This document shows, piece by piece, positions 15,624-21,817 of a stretch of 21,817 bases of DNA. The stretch is taken from contig JBBQGL010000054.1 in the NCBI GenBank assembly GCA_038323025.1, positions 1 through 21,817 of the forward strand, read 5' to 3'. Source of the DNA: JAFKKF01 sp038323025. GTDB lineage: Bacteria; Pseudomonadota; Alphaproteobacteria; Rhizobiales; Kaistiaceae. Positions within the stretch are counted from its first letter, which is position 1; each line of letters begins with the position of its first letter. Made by a program: the position numbers and the translations under genes. Below the pieces are notes generated by a model, which saw only the letters and a list, made by a program, of their open reading frames with translations, was not told the DNA's origin and ran no database searches.

Positions 15624-16748
15624 ATGGCCAAGCGCGACTATTACGAAGTCCTCGGCGTCACGCGGACCTGCGACGAGAAGGAACTGAAGGTCAGCTATCG
15701 CAAGCTGGCGATGCAGTTCCATCCCGATCGCAACAACGGCGACCGCGAAGCCGAGATGAAGTTCAAGGAAGTGAGCGAGGCCTACGAGGCGCTGCGCGAC
15801 CCGCAGAAGCGGGCGGCCTACGACCGCTTCGGCCATGCCGCCTTCGAGAATGGCGGCGGCGGTGGCGCCGGCTTCAACGCCGACTTCGCCTCGTCGATGT
15901 CCAACATCTTCGACGACATTTTCGGCGACATGATGGGCCGGCGCGGCGGCAACAGCCGCGGCGGGCGTGAGCGCGGCACCGACCTGCGCTACAACATGGA
16001 AATCACCCTCGAGGAGGCCTACGCCGGCAAGACCGCCGACGTCGAGGTGCCGACCAAGATCGTGTGCAAGACCTGCTCGGGCACGGGCGCCAAGCGCGGC
16101 TCGGCGCCGAAGCCCTGCCCCACCTGCGAGGGCGCCGGGCGCATCCGCGCCGCCCAGGGCTTCTTCTCGATCGAGCGCACCTGCCCGGCCTGCCAGGGTC
16201 GCGGCGAGGTGATCACGGACCCCTGCCCGGATTGCAGCGGCGCCGGACGGGTCACCGAGGAGCGCAAGCTCTCGGTCAGCATCCCGGCCGGCATCGAGGA
16301 CGGCACCCGTATCCGGCTCGCCGGCGAAGGCGAGGCCGGCTCGCGCGGCGGCCCGGCGGGCGACCTCTACATCTTCCTCGCCATCAAGCCGCACGAGTTC
16401 TTCCAGCGCGACGGCGCCGACATCTTCTGCCGCGTGCCGGTGTCGGTCACCACGGCGGCGCTCGGCGGCGAGTTCGAGGTGCCGACCATCGACGGCGGCA
16501 AGACGCGCGTGCGCGTCCCCGACGGCACCCAGACCGGCAAGCAGTTCCGCCTGAAGAACAAGGGCATGCCGGTGCTGCGCACCAGCCGGGTCGGCGACAT
16601 GTACATCCAGGTCGTGGTGGAGACGCCGCGCAACCTGTCGCGCCGCCAGCGCGAGTTGCTCGAGGAGTTCGAAAAGACGTCATCGGCGGAAACCCATCCC
16701 GATTCGAGCGGGTTCTTCACCCGCGTCCGCGATTTCTTCGCGGGCTAG
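15624..16748 (+). CDS. dnaJ: Co-chaperone DnaJ (Hsp40)
   Basis: DnaJ delivers substrates to DnaK and stimulates its ATPase. This 374-residue protein is a full type I Hsp40. The J domain occupies residues 4-70 with the HPD motif at 33-35. A Gly/Phe-rich linker runs from about 76 to 118. A zinc-binding region has four CxxCxGxG-type repeats (C148/C151, C165/C168, C187/C190, C201/C204), and two beta-barrel substrate-binding domains follow. All eight zinc cysteines are present. The start at 15624 matches the family N-terminus (MAKRDYYEVLGV), though the upstream GATAGGCAG is a weak ribosome-binding site. It is separated from dnaK by 282 bp with two hairpins, so expression may be partly independent of dnaK. 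Confidence 0.98.
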   Translation: MAKRDYYEVLGVTRTCDEKELKVSYRKLAMQFHPDRNNGDREAEMKFKEVSEAYEALRDPQKRAAYDRFGHAAFENGGGGGAGFNADFASSMSNIFDDIFGDMMGRRGGNSRGGRERGTDLRYNMEITLEEAYAGKTADVEVPTKIVCKTCSGTGAKRGSAPKPCPTCEGAGRIRAAQGFFSIERTCPACQGRGEVITDPCPDCSGAGRVTEERKLSVSIPAGIEDGTRIRLAGEGEAGSRGGPAGDLYIFLAIKPHEFFQRDGADIFCRVPVSVTTAALGGEFEVPTIDGGKTRVRVPDGTQTGKQFRLKNKGMPVLRTSRVGDMYIQVVVETPRNLSRRQRELLEEFEKTSSAETHPDSSGFFTRVRDFFAG

Positions 16749-16760
16749 GAGCGCCAGAAA

Positions 16761-17324
16761 ATGCCTGTCGGCGATCGCTTCCGGTTCCTGAAGAGCCTGT
16801 GGGACCGTCCGGCGATGACCGGGGCGGTGGCGCCGTCGAGCGCGGCGCTTGCCCGGAAAATGGCGAGCTACGTCGATCCCAACGACCGCCTGCCGGTGAT
16901 CGAGCTCGGGCCCGGTACCGGGGTCGTCACCAAGGCGCTCCTCGAGCGCGGCGTGAAGCCATCACGCATCATCGCCATCGAATACAGCCCGGAGTTCTGC
17001 CGGTTGCTGCGCGAACGCTTCCCCGGCGTGACGGTCATCGAGGGCGACGCCTTCGACCTCGCCGGCACGCTGCCGAAGGGCAACGCCGACCGCGTCTCGG
17101 CGGTGGTGTCGAGCCTGCCGCTACCGGCGCGTTCGGTCGAGGAACGCCAGGCGCTGATCCTCAGCGGCCTGTCGCGCATGGCGAAGGGGAAGGCCTTCAT
17201 CCAGTTCTCGTACCTCCGGAAGGGCCCGGTTCCGCTGGTGCCGGGCGGCTTCACCGCCGAGATTTCGTCGTGGGTCTGGCTGAACATCCCGCCGGCCCGC
17301 GTCTGGCTCTACCGGAAGGCCTGA
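16761..17324 (+). CDS. Class I SAM-dependent methyltransferase, PmtA-like (phospholipid N-methyltransferase)
   Basis: A 187-residue Rossmann-fold methyltransferase. Motif I, VIELGPGTGVVTKALL, is at about 46-61; IAIEYSPEF (71-79) and GDAFDL (95-100) contribute the rest of the SAM pocket. The size and the N-terminal DRFRFLKSLWDRPAMTGAVAPSS resemble the Sinorhizobium-type PmtA proteins, which methylate phosphatidylethanolamine stepwise to phosphatidylcholine, a major lipid in Rhizobiales. The older annotation of relatives as rRNA dimethyladenosine transferase is less likely given the length. ATG at 16761 has AGGAG overlapping the dnaJ stop codon, so it is probably translated from the dnaJ message. 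Substrate assignment is inference. Confidence 0.75.
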   Translation: MPVGDRFRFLKSLWDRPAMTGAVAPSSAALARKMASYVDPNDRLPVIELGPGTGVVTKALLERGVKPSRIIAIEYSPEFCRLLRERFPGVTVIEGDAFDLAGTLPKGNADRVSAVVSSLPLPARSVEERQALILSGLSRMAKGKAFIQFSYLRKGPVPLVPGGFTAEISSWVWLNIPPARVWLYRKA

Positions 17325-17328
17325 GACC

Positions 17329-17910
17329 GTGGCGCTGGCGGAGCCGCCAAAGATTCTCGTTTTCGCCGGCTCGATCCGCACCGGCTCGCTCAGCCAGAAG
17401 CTCGCCAACGCCGCCGCCAAGGAACTGGCGCTTGCCGACGCCAACGTCACCAAGATCTCTCTCGCCGACTACTCGCTGCCGATCTACGACGGCGACCTCG
17501 AAAAGGAAAAGGGCATCCCGGAGAACGCGATGAAGCTCGCCCGGCTGATCGCCGCGAACCAGGGCGTTTTCATCGCGACGCCGGAATACAACAATTCGCT
17601 GCCGCCGCTCCTCAAGAACGCCATCGACTGGGTCAGCCGCATCCGCGAGTCTTCGGGCATCCATTACCGCTATCGCGTCTTCGGCCTCGGCAGCGCATCC
17701 GACGGCCGCTACGGCGGCGCGCGCGCCCTCATCGACCTGAGGCGTGTGCTCTCCACCGCCGTCCGCGCGGTCATCGTCCCCGACAAGGTGGAGATTTCGC
17801 AGGCCCAGCGCGCCTTCAACGAATCGGGCGAGCTGATGGACGAGACCTACGAGCGGCTGCTGAAGGCGGTGGTCACGCACCTGGTCGACTTCGCCCGGCG
17901 CCTGGCTTAG
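17329..17910 (+). CDS. NAD(P)H-dependent FMN reductase (flavodoxin-like fold)
   Basis: A 193-residue flavodoxin-fold oxidoreductase. The FMN phosphate-binding loop is AGSIRTGSLSQKLA at about 14-27. The signature PEYNNSLPPLLKNAIDWVS (85-103) binds the flavin and is diagnostic for the NADPH-dependent FMN reductase/ChrR-like group. These reduce flavins, quinones, azo dyes or chromate; the natural substrate is unknown. The start is GTG at 17329, four bases after the methyltransferase stop, with GGAAGG about 9 bases upstream inside the preceding gene. This makes a tight unit dnaJ - methyltransferase - reductase. Confidence 0.9.
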   Translation: MALAEPPKILVFAGSIRTGSLSQKLANAAAKELALADANVTKISLADYSLPIYDGDLEKEKGIPENAMKLARLIAANQGVFIATPEYNNSLPPLLKNAIDWVSRIRESSGIHYRYRVFGLGSASDGRYGGARALIDLRRVLSTAVRAVIVPDKVEISQAQRAFNESGELMDETYERLLKAVVTHLVDFARRLA

Positions 17911-17974
17911 GCGTTCGGCGCGCCCCCTCGGTGCTTCGCCTTGACCTGACCAGACCTATCCGCGACACAGGCCC

Positions 17975-18691
17975 ATGCTCTCCATTCCGGCCCGCGACCG
18001 CCTGATCGTCGCGCTCGACCTGCCGACAGTCGCCGCCGCGGAGGCGATGGTGGCCCGGCTCGGCGACAGCGTGACCTTCTTCAAGGTCGGGCTCGAGCTG
18101 ATCTATTCCGGCGGATTGCCGTTCGCCGAGCGGTTGATCCGGCAGGGCAAGCAGCTCTTCCTCGACACGAAACTCCTCGATATCGACAACACGGTCGCCG
18201 GGGCCGTACGCAGCATTGCGACGCTCGGCGCCACCTTCGTCACGGTACACGCCTATCCGAAAGTCATGCGGGCGGCGGTTGCGGCGCGCGGCAACGCGCC
18301 GCTGAAATTCCTGGCGGTGACGGTGCTCACCTCCATGGACGATGCCGACCTCGCGGCGGCCGGTTATTCCGGGACGGTCAGCGCCCTCGTCGCCCGGCGT
18401 GCTGCCGACGCCAGGGCGGCAGGCATCGACGGTATCGTTGCCTCGCCGGCCGAGGCGGCCGCGATCCGCAAGATCGTCGGGCCCGACATTGCCATCGTCA
18501 CGCCCGGGGTTCGCCCGGCGGGAAACGCCGCCGGGGACCAGAAGCGCGTGGCGACGCCGGCGGCGGCCATTCACGCCGGCGCCGACTACCTGGTCGTCGG
18601 CCGGCCGGTCACGGAGGCGGCGGATCCGCGGCAGGCGGCCGACGCGATCGTCGCCGAGATAGAGGGCGTTGTCGGAAGCACGGGGGGCTGA
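17975..18691 (+). CDS. pyrF: Orotidine 5'-phosphate decarboxylase
   Basis: PyrF decarboxylates OMP to UMP, the last step of de novo pyrimidine synthesis. The 238-residue TIM-barrel protein has D15 (ALDLP), K37 (FFKVGLEL) and the catalytic Asp-x-Lys-x-x-Asp motif as LDTKLLDIDNT, with D64, K66 and D69. The phosphate-gripping end is VTPGVRP and YLVVGRPVTEA. The length is usual for bacteria. ATG at 17975 begins the conserved part about ten residues before ALDLP. It sits 64 bp after the FMN reductase stop and 2 bp before the DUF1330 gene. The gap upstream contains TTGACC (17941-17946) but no matching -10, so a separate promoter is unproven. Confidence 0.97.
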   Translation: MLSIPARDRLIVALDLPTVAAAEAMVARLGDSVTFFKVGLELIYSGGLPFAERLIRQGKQLFLDTKLLDIDNTVAGAVRSIATLGATFVTVHAYPKVMRAAVAARGNAPLKFLAVTVLTSMDDADLAAAGYSGTVSALVARRAADARAAGIDGIVASPAEAAAIRKIVGPDIAIVTPGVRPAGNAAGDQKRVATPAAAIHAGADYLVVGRPVTEAADPRQAADAIVAEIEGVVGSTGG

Positions 18692-18693
18692 CC

Positions 18694-18984
18694 ATGGCCA
18701 AGGGATACTGGATCGCCCGGGTCGATGTGCACGACCTTGAGGCCTATGCCCGCTACACGGCGGCCAATCCGGCCATCTTCCAGAAATTCGGCGGGAAATT
18801 CCTCGTCCGCGGCGGCAAATTCGAGGCGGTGGAAGGACCGAGCCGGGCGCGTAACGTCGTCATCGAATTCCCGGATTACGCCACAGCGCTCGCCTGCTAC
18901 CGGTCGCCCGAGTATCAGGAGAACGCCAGACACCGGCGCGGGGCCGCTGAGTCCGAACTGATCATCATCGAGGGCTACGACTAG
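18694..18984 (+). CDS. DUF1330 family protein
   Basis: A 96-residue cytosolic protein with the dimeric alpha/beta-barrel (ferredoxin-like) pattern of DUF1330: MAKGYWIARVDVHDLEAYARY at the start, then FGGKFLVRGG, NVVIEFPDYATALACY, and a YQENARHRRGAAESELIIIEG tail. The family has no established activity. It begins two bases after the pyrF stop, with a G-rich run (GGGGGG) acting as ribosome-binding site, so it is co-transcribed with pyrF. Confidence 0.9.
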   Translation: MAKGYWIARVDVHDLEAYARYTAANPAIFQKFGGKFLVRGGKFEAVEGPSRARNVVIEFPDYATALACYRSPEYQENARHRRGAAESELIIIEGYD

Positions 18985-19009
18985 ACACGGGCAGAGGCGC
19001 ACCGCCGGT

Positions 19010-19038
19010 TTGCCCTCGCGCTTTCGCCCGGATATATC
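19010..19038 (+). promoter_or_regulatory. Candidate dapB promoter
   Basis: TTGCCC at 19010-19015 and TATATC at 19033-19038 are separated by 17 bases, the optimum for sigma-70. Each matches the consensus at four of six positions. The site lies in the 79-bp gap between the DUF1330 gene and dapB, 26 bases before the dapB ATG. Confidence 0.4.
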
Positions 19039-19063
19039 GACGCGTCACCGCGAAAGGCTTGCC

Positions 19064-19870
19064 ATGCCTGACATGAACCTCGTCGTCGTCGGCGCCGCCG
19101 GCCGCATGGGGCGCACGCTCATCCGCACGATCGCCGAAACGCCGGGCGCCAGGCTCTCTGGCGCGGTCGAACGCGCCGGCGCGGCGGAACTCGGCCGCGA
19201 CTCGGGCGATCTCGCCGGCCTCGGCCCGAATGGAATTCCGATCGTTGACGACGCCCTGCCGCTCTTCGCCAGGGCCGACGGCGTTCTCGACTTCACGGCG
19301 CCGGCGGCGACCATCGCCTTCACCGAGCTCGCGGCGCAGGCGCGCATCGTGCACGTCATCGGCACCACCGGGCTCGGCGCGGCCGACGAGGCGAAGATCA
19401 AGGCGGCGGCGCGCCACGCGGTGGTGGTGAAGTCGGGCAACATGAGCCTCGGCGTGAACCTTCTCGCCGTCCTCGTCCGCCAGGCGGCGAAGGCGCTCGA
19501 CGCCGACTTCGACATCGAGGTCCTCGAGATGCATCACAAGCACAAGGTAGATGCGCCCTCGGGGACGGCGCTGATGCTCGGCCGGGCGGCGGCGGAAGGC
19601 CGCGGCATCGACCTCGACAGCCATTCGGTGCGCGTGCGCGACGGGCATCCGGGCGCGCGCCGGCGCGGCGACATCGGCTTCGCGACGCTCCGCGGTGGCT
19701 CGGTCATCGGCGAGCACAGCGTGATCTTCGCCGGCGAAGGCGAGACCATCGAGATCAGCCACCGGGCGAGCGATCGCGCCCTGTTCGCACGGGGCGCGGT
19801 CAAGGCCGCGCTGTGGGGAAAGGGCAAGAAGCCCGGCCTCTATTCCATGGCCGACGTGCTCGGATTCTGA
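19064..19870 (+). CDS. dapB: 4-hydroxy-tetrahydrodipicolinate reductase
   Basis: DapB catalyses the NAD(P)H-dependent reduction step in the diaminopimelate branch leading to lysine and peptidoglycan cross-links. The 268-residue protein has the nucleotide-binding GAAGRMG at 10-16, DFTAP (76-80), GTTG at 100-103, SGNMSLGVN at 124-132, and the catalytic EMHHKHKVDAPSGTAL at 155-170 (H157/H158, K161). RRGDIGFATLRGG and GEHSVIFAGEGE complete the C-terminal substrate domain. ATG at 19064 has AAAGG about 7 bases upstream. It appears to have its own promoter and is followed closely by two more genes. Confidence 0.97.
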   Translation: MPDMNLVVVGAAGRMGRTLIRTIAETPGARLSGAVERAGAAELGRDSGDLAGLGPNGIPIVDDALPLFARADGVLDFTAPAATIAFTELAAQARIVHVIGTTGLGAADEAKIKAAARHAVVVKSGNMSLGVNLLAVLVRQAAKALDADFDIEVLEMHHKHKVDAPSGTALMLGRAAAEGRGIDLDSHSVRVRDGHPGARRRGDIGFATLRGGSVIGEHSVIFAGEGETIEISHRASDRALFARGAVKAALWGKGKKPGLYSMADVLGF

Positions 19871-19882
19871 GGAGCGACCGCG

Positions 19883-20521
19883 ATGCGGCGGACGATCGGC
19901 CTCTGTAGTGCTCTGGCGCTGACTGCCCTGGCGACGACCGCTGCCGGGGCGGCCGACTATCCCTACACGGGCCTTTACACCACCAGCGACCCGGCCACCG
20001 ACGCAGACGCGGCGCTGCGCAACTGCGCCTACAATTTCTTCAGCCAGGAAAAGGATGGCTCCTACATCAGCTATCACCTCGACCTGCAGCACTACGAGGC
20101 AGAAAAGACCATCCGCTACGTCGAATACTCGCGCGGCCATTGCGCGATCGAGGACGGCGGCCTGTTCAAGCGGGGCTCAGTCGAGACCTGCACGTCGACC
20201 TTCGACACCGACCCGGCCGAGCAGGGCAAGTCGTATATCGACGTGTACCGGGAGGACGGGCCGGGGGTGATTATCGCCAGTTCCTTCGACAAGATAGGGG
20301 ACGCGCGGATCTTCGCGGCGAACGGGACTGGGACCCCGGTATTTCTGACGCGCTACAGTCTCTGTCCCGACCCGGACAAGGTGGCGAAGTTCATTTCCGC
20401 CGAAAAGAGCACGCTCTCGCCGGACGAGCGCGCGAAGATAACCGGGCCCGAGCCCGACGACGTGACTGCCGCGATCATGACCAGCGTGCTGAAGACCATC
20501 CACGACAGCACCAACCCGTGA
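19883..20521 (+). CDS. Secreted/periplasmic protein of unknown function
   Basis: A 212-residue protein I do not recognise. It has a clear Sec signal peptide: MRR, a hydrophobic core IGLCSALALTALATTA, and a probable cleavage site after AGA at about residue 23. The mature part has four cysteines (C48, C87, C103, C161), which could form two disulfides in the periplasm. It is rich in Tyr, Asp and Glu with no membrane segment. The N-terminal mature sequence ADYPYTGLYTTSDPATDAD and the region around NCAYNFFSQEKDGSY may be useful for searches. The start is ATG at 19883 with GAGGAG about 10 bases upstream, overlapping the dapB stop region. It lies between dapB and gpmA with small gaps (12 and 10 bp), so it is likely in the same transcript. 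Confidence 0.75.
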   Translation: MRRTIGLCSALALTALATTAAGAADYPYTGLYTTSDPATDADAALRNCAYNFFSQEKDGSYISYHLDLQHYEAEKTIRYVEYSRGHCAIEDGGLFKRGSVETCTSTFDTDPAEQGKSYIDVYREDGPGVIIASSFDKIGDARIFAANGTGTPVFLTRYSLCPDPDKVAKFISAEKSTLSPDERAKITGPEPDDVTAAIMTSVLKTIHDSTNP

Positions 20522-20531
20522 GGCCTGCCTG

Positions 20532-21152
20532 ATGGACCGCATCCTCGTCCTCGTCCGCCACGGACAGAGCGAATGGAATTTGCTGAACCTGTTCACCGGG
20601 TGGCGCGACGTCGACCTGTCGCCGAAGGGCGTCGACGAGGCCAAGGCGGCGGGCAAGCGGCTGAAGGCGAAGGGCCTGAAGTTCGGCATCGCCTATACTT
20701 CGGTCCTGAAACGCGCCCAACGCACCCTCGACCTGATGCTCGCCGAACTCGGCCAGACCGGGCTCACCACCTTCAAGGACCAGGCGCTCAACGAGCGCGA
20801 CTACGGCGACCTCTCCGGCCTCAACAAGGACGATGCCCGGAAGAAATGGGGCGAGGAGCAGGTGCACACCTGGCGCCGCTCTTACGCCACCGCCCCGCCC
20901 GGCGGCGAGTCGCTCCGCGATACCGGCGCCCGCGTCTGGCCGTACTACCTCCACGAGATCCAGCCGCACGTCATGCGCGGCGAAGGCGTGCTCATCTCGG
21001 CGCACGGCAATTCGCTGCGCGCCCTGATCATGGCTTTGGAGGGTTTGAGCCCCGACGAGATCGTCAAGCGCGAGCTGGAGACCGGGCTTCCGATCCTCTA
21101 CCGGCTGAATGACGACACGACGGTGGCGGGGAAGGAAGTGCTGAGCGGATAG
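20532..21152 (+). CDS. gpmA: 2,3-bisphosphoglycerate-dependent phosphoglycerate mutase
   Basis: GpmA interconverts 3- and 2-phosphoglycerate in glycolysis and gluconeogenesis using a phosphohistidine intermediate. The histidine phosphatase signature LVRHGQSEWN is at 7-16 with H10 as nucleophile. LNERDYGDLSGLNK holds the acid/base E88, and the second histidine is H158 in SAHGNSLRAL. The 206-residue length is shorter than the roughly 250 residues of the E. coli enzyme; this short form is usual in alphaproteobacteria. ATG at 20532 begins the family N-terminus exactly. The ribosome-binding site is weak, suggesting coupling to the upstream gene 10 bp away. A hairpin (GGCGCA-GTA-TGCGCC) starts at the last base of the stop codon. 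Confidence 0.96.
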   Translation: MDRILVLVRHGQSEWNLLNLFTGWRDVDLSPKGVDEAKAAGKRLKAKGLKFGIAYTSVLKRAQRTLDLMLAELGQTGLTTFKDQALNERDYGDLSGLNKDDARKKWGEEQVHTWRRSYATAPPGGESLRDTGARVWPYYLHEIQPHVMRGEGVLISAHGNSLRALIMALEGLSPDEIVKRELETGLPILYRLNDDTTVAGKEVLSG

Positions 21153-21166
21153 GCGCAGTATGCGCC
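21152..21166 (+). terminator. Hairpin at the gpmA stop codon
   Basis: GGCGCA (21152-21157) and TGCGCC (21161-21166) form a 6-bp stem with a GTA loop, starting at the last base of the gpmA stop. CCCCT follows, without a T-run, so it may only help termination together with the larger palindrome next to it. Confidence 0.35.
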
Positions 21167-21308
21167 CCCTCAGTCGGCTACGCCGACAGCTCCCCCGTTT
21201 CACGGGGAGCAACCCGTGCCACCTCCGGCAGCCTCAGGACAAAGGGCACCGGTTCCTCCCCCGTGAAACGGGGGAGGGGGACCATGCGCGCAGCATGGTG
21301 GAGGGGGC
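21164..21308. repeat. Composite intergenic palindromic repeat between gpmA and the convergent methyltransferase gene
   Basis: A roughly 145-bp imperfect palindrome built of hairpins. The outer arms GCCCCCTC (21164-21171) and GAGGGGGC (21301-21308) are exact inverted copies. Inside lie GTCGGC-TAC-GCCGAC (21173-21187) on the left and ACCATGC-GCGCA-GCATGGT (21281-21299) on the right. Next come two related G/C stems: GCTCCCC with GGGGAGC (21189-21210) and CCTCCCCCGT-GAA-ACGGGGGAGG (21255-21277); the two are near reverse complements of each other. This matches the general form of dispersed palindromic units common in alphaproteobacterial intergenic regions (from general knowledge). Between two converging genes it probably acts as a bidirectional terminator. 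Confidence 0.7.
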
Positions 21309-21310
21309 CG

Positions 21311-21817
21311 CTACCCGGCCGCTCTTCCCGCCACGCCCGCCTCCCAGCCAAGAATCGCGCGTTTGCGCGTGAGGCCCCAGTGATAGCCGCAGAGGCCGCC
21401 GCCCTTGCCGAGCACGCGGTGGCAGGGGACCACGAACGAGATCGGGTTCCTGCCCACCGCCGCGCCGACGGCGCGCGCCGCGCCCGGCCGGCCGATATGG
21501 GCGGCGATGTCGGAATAGGTCGTTGCCTTGCCGAGCGGAAGCTTGAGGAGCGTTTCCCAGACGCGGACCTCGAAGTCCGAGCCGATCATCACGATGCGGA
21601 GCGGCTGGTCCGCCTGCCATGCGCCGCGATCGAAGATGCGACGCGCGAACCCCATTGTCGCCGCCGGGTCCTCGATATAGGTGGCGCGCGGCCAGCGATG
21701 CTGCATGTCGGCCAGCGCCGCCGCCTCACCCCCTTCGTCGGCGAAGGCGAGGCCGGTCAGGCCGCGCTCGCTCGCCATCACCAGGGCGATGCCGAAGGGC
21801 GAAGGATGGAAGCCGTA
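21311..21817 (-). CDS. Methylated-DNA-protein-cysteine methyltransferase, Ada/Ogt type, C-terminal part (cut by window edge)
   Basis: This enzyme transfers the methyl group from O6-methylguanine (and O4-methylthymine) in DNA to its own cysteine. The active-site motif PCHRV is intact, preceded by VGRNPISFVV and followed by GKGGGLCGYHWGLTRK. The N-terminal helper domain is also visible. The frame stays open to the right edge, where it reads YGFHPSPFGIALVMASERG. In Ada-like proteins such a segment follows an AraC-type DNA-binding domain, so the full gene may be an Ada-type regulator-methyltransferase fusion rather than a stand-alone Ogt; the missing part decides this. It converges on gpmA across the palindromic repeat. 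Confidence 0.9.
   Translation of the reverse strand, partial: YGFHPSPFGIALVMASERGLTGLAFADEGGEAAALADMQHRWPRATYIEDPAATMGFARRIFDRGAWQADQPLRIVMIGSDFEVRVWETLLKLPLGKATTYSDIAAHIGRPGAARAVGAAVGRNPISFVVPCHRVLGKGGGLCGYHWGLTRKRAILGWEAGVAGRAAG

Overview
This 21.8 kb window is GC-rich chromosomal DNA from an alphaproteobacterium, most likely of the order Hyphomicrobiales (Rhizobiales). The evidence is the gene content and order: glnD and mutS on one strand, a malic enzyme fused to a phosphotransacetylase domain, dnaK-dnaJ followed by a PmtA-like methyltransferase, then pyrF, a DUF1330 gene, dapB and a short (206-residue) gpmA. A sigma-32 promoter of the alphaproteobacterial type precedes dnaK. I cannot name a genus. 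The region is mostly housekeeping. I see no prophage, insertion sequence, CRISPR array, tRNA or rRNA.

Left part, minus strand (1-8045). Reading leftward: mutS (mismatch repair), a small VOC protein, a GH1 beta-glucosidase, glnD (nitrogen sensing), and the N-terminal part of a membrane GT-C type glycosyltransferase cut by the window edge. The last of these probably starts at a TTG codon. The VOC and beta-glucosidase genes have strong Shine-Dalgarno sites and look like accessory genes placed between mutS and glnD.

Middle part, plus strand (8130-13184). A GT4-like glycosyltransferase faces away from mutS, followed by maeB, a small TfoX/MmcQ-like gene one base behind maeB, a complete vapBC toxin-antitoxin module, and a VOC gene. 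vapBC has an inverted repeat overlapping its own -10 box. The VOC gene lies behind a perfect 16-bp palindrome of the kind TetR repressors bind and ends in a strong terminator.

Right part, plus strand (13239-21152). dnaK has a heat-shock promoter and a long structured leader, and ends in a GNRA-loop hairpin terminator. dnaJ follows after a gap with a second hairpin and a possible 34-codon upstream ORF. Downstream are the methyltransferase, an FMN reductase, pyrF, DUF1330, dapB, a secreted protein of unknown function and gpmA, most of them closely spaced. A roughly 145-bp composite palindromic repeat separates gpmA from the C-terminal part of an Ada/Ogt-type DNA methyltransferase on the minus strand, cut by the right edge.

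I found no convincing new multi-gene system. The observations most worth a second look are regulatory and structural: the vapBC operator/promoter overlap, the orphan TetR-type operator, the dnaK promoter with nested dyads, the dnaK-dnaJ gap, and the composite palindrome after gpmA.
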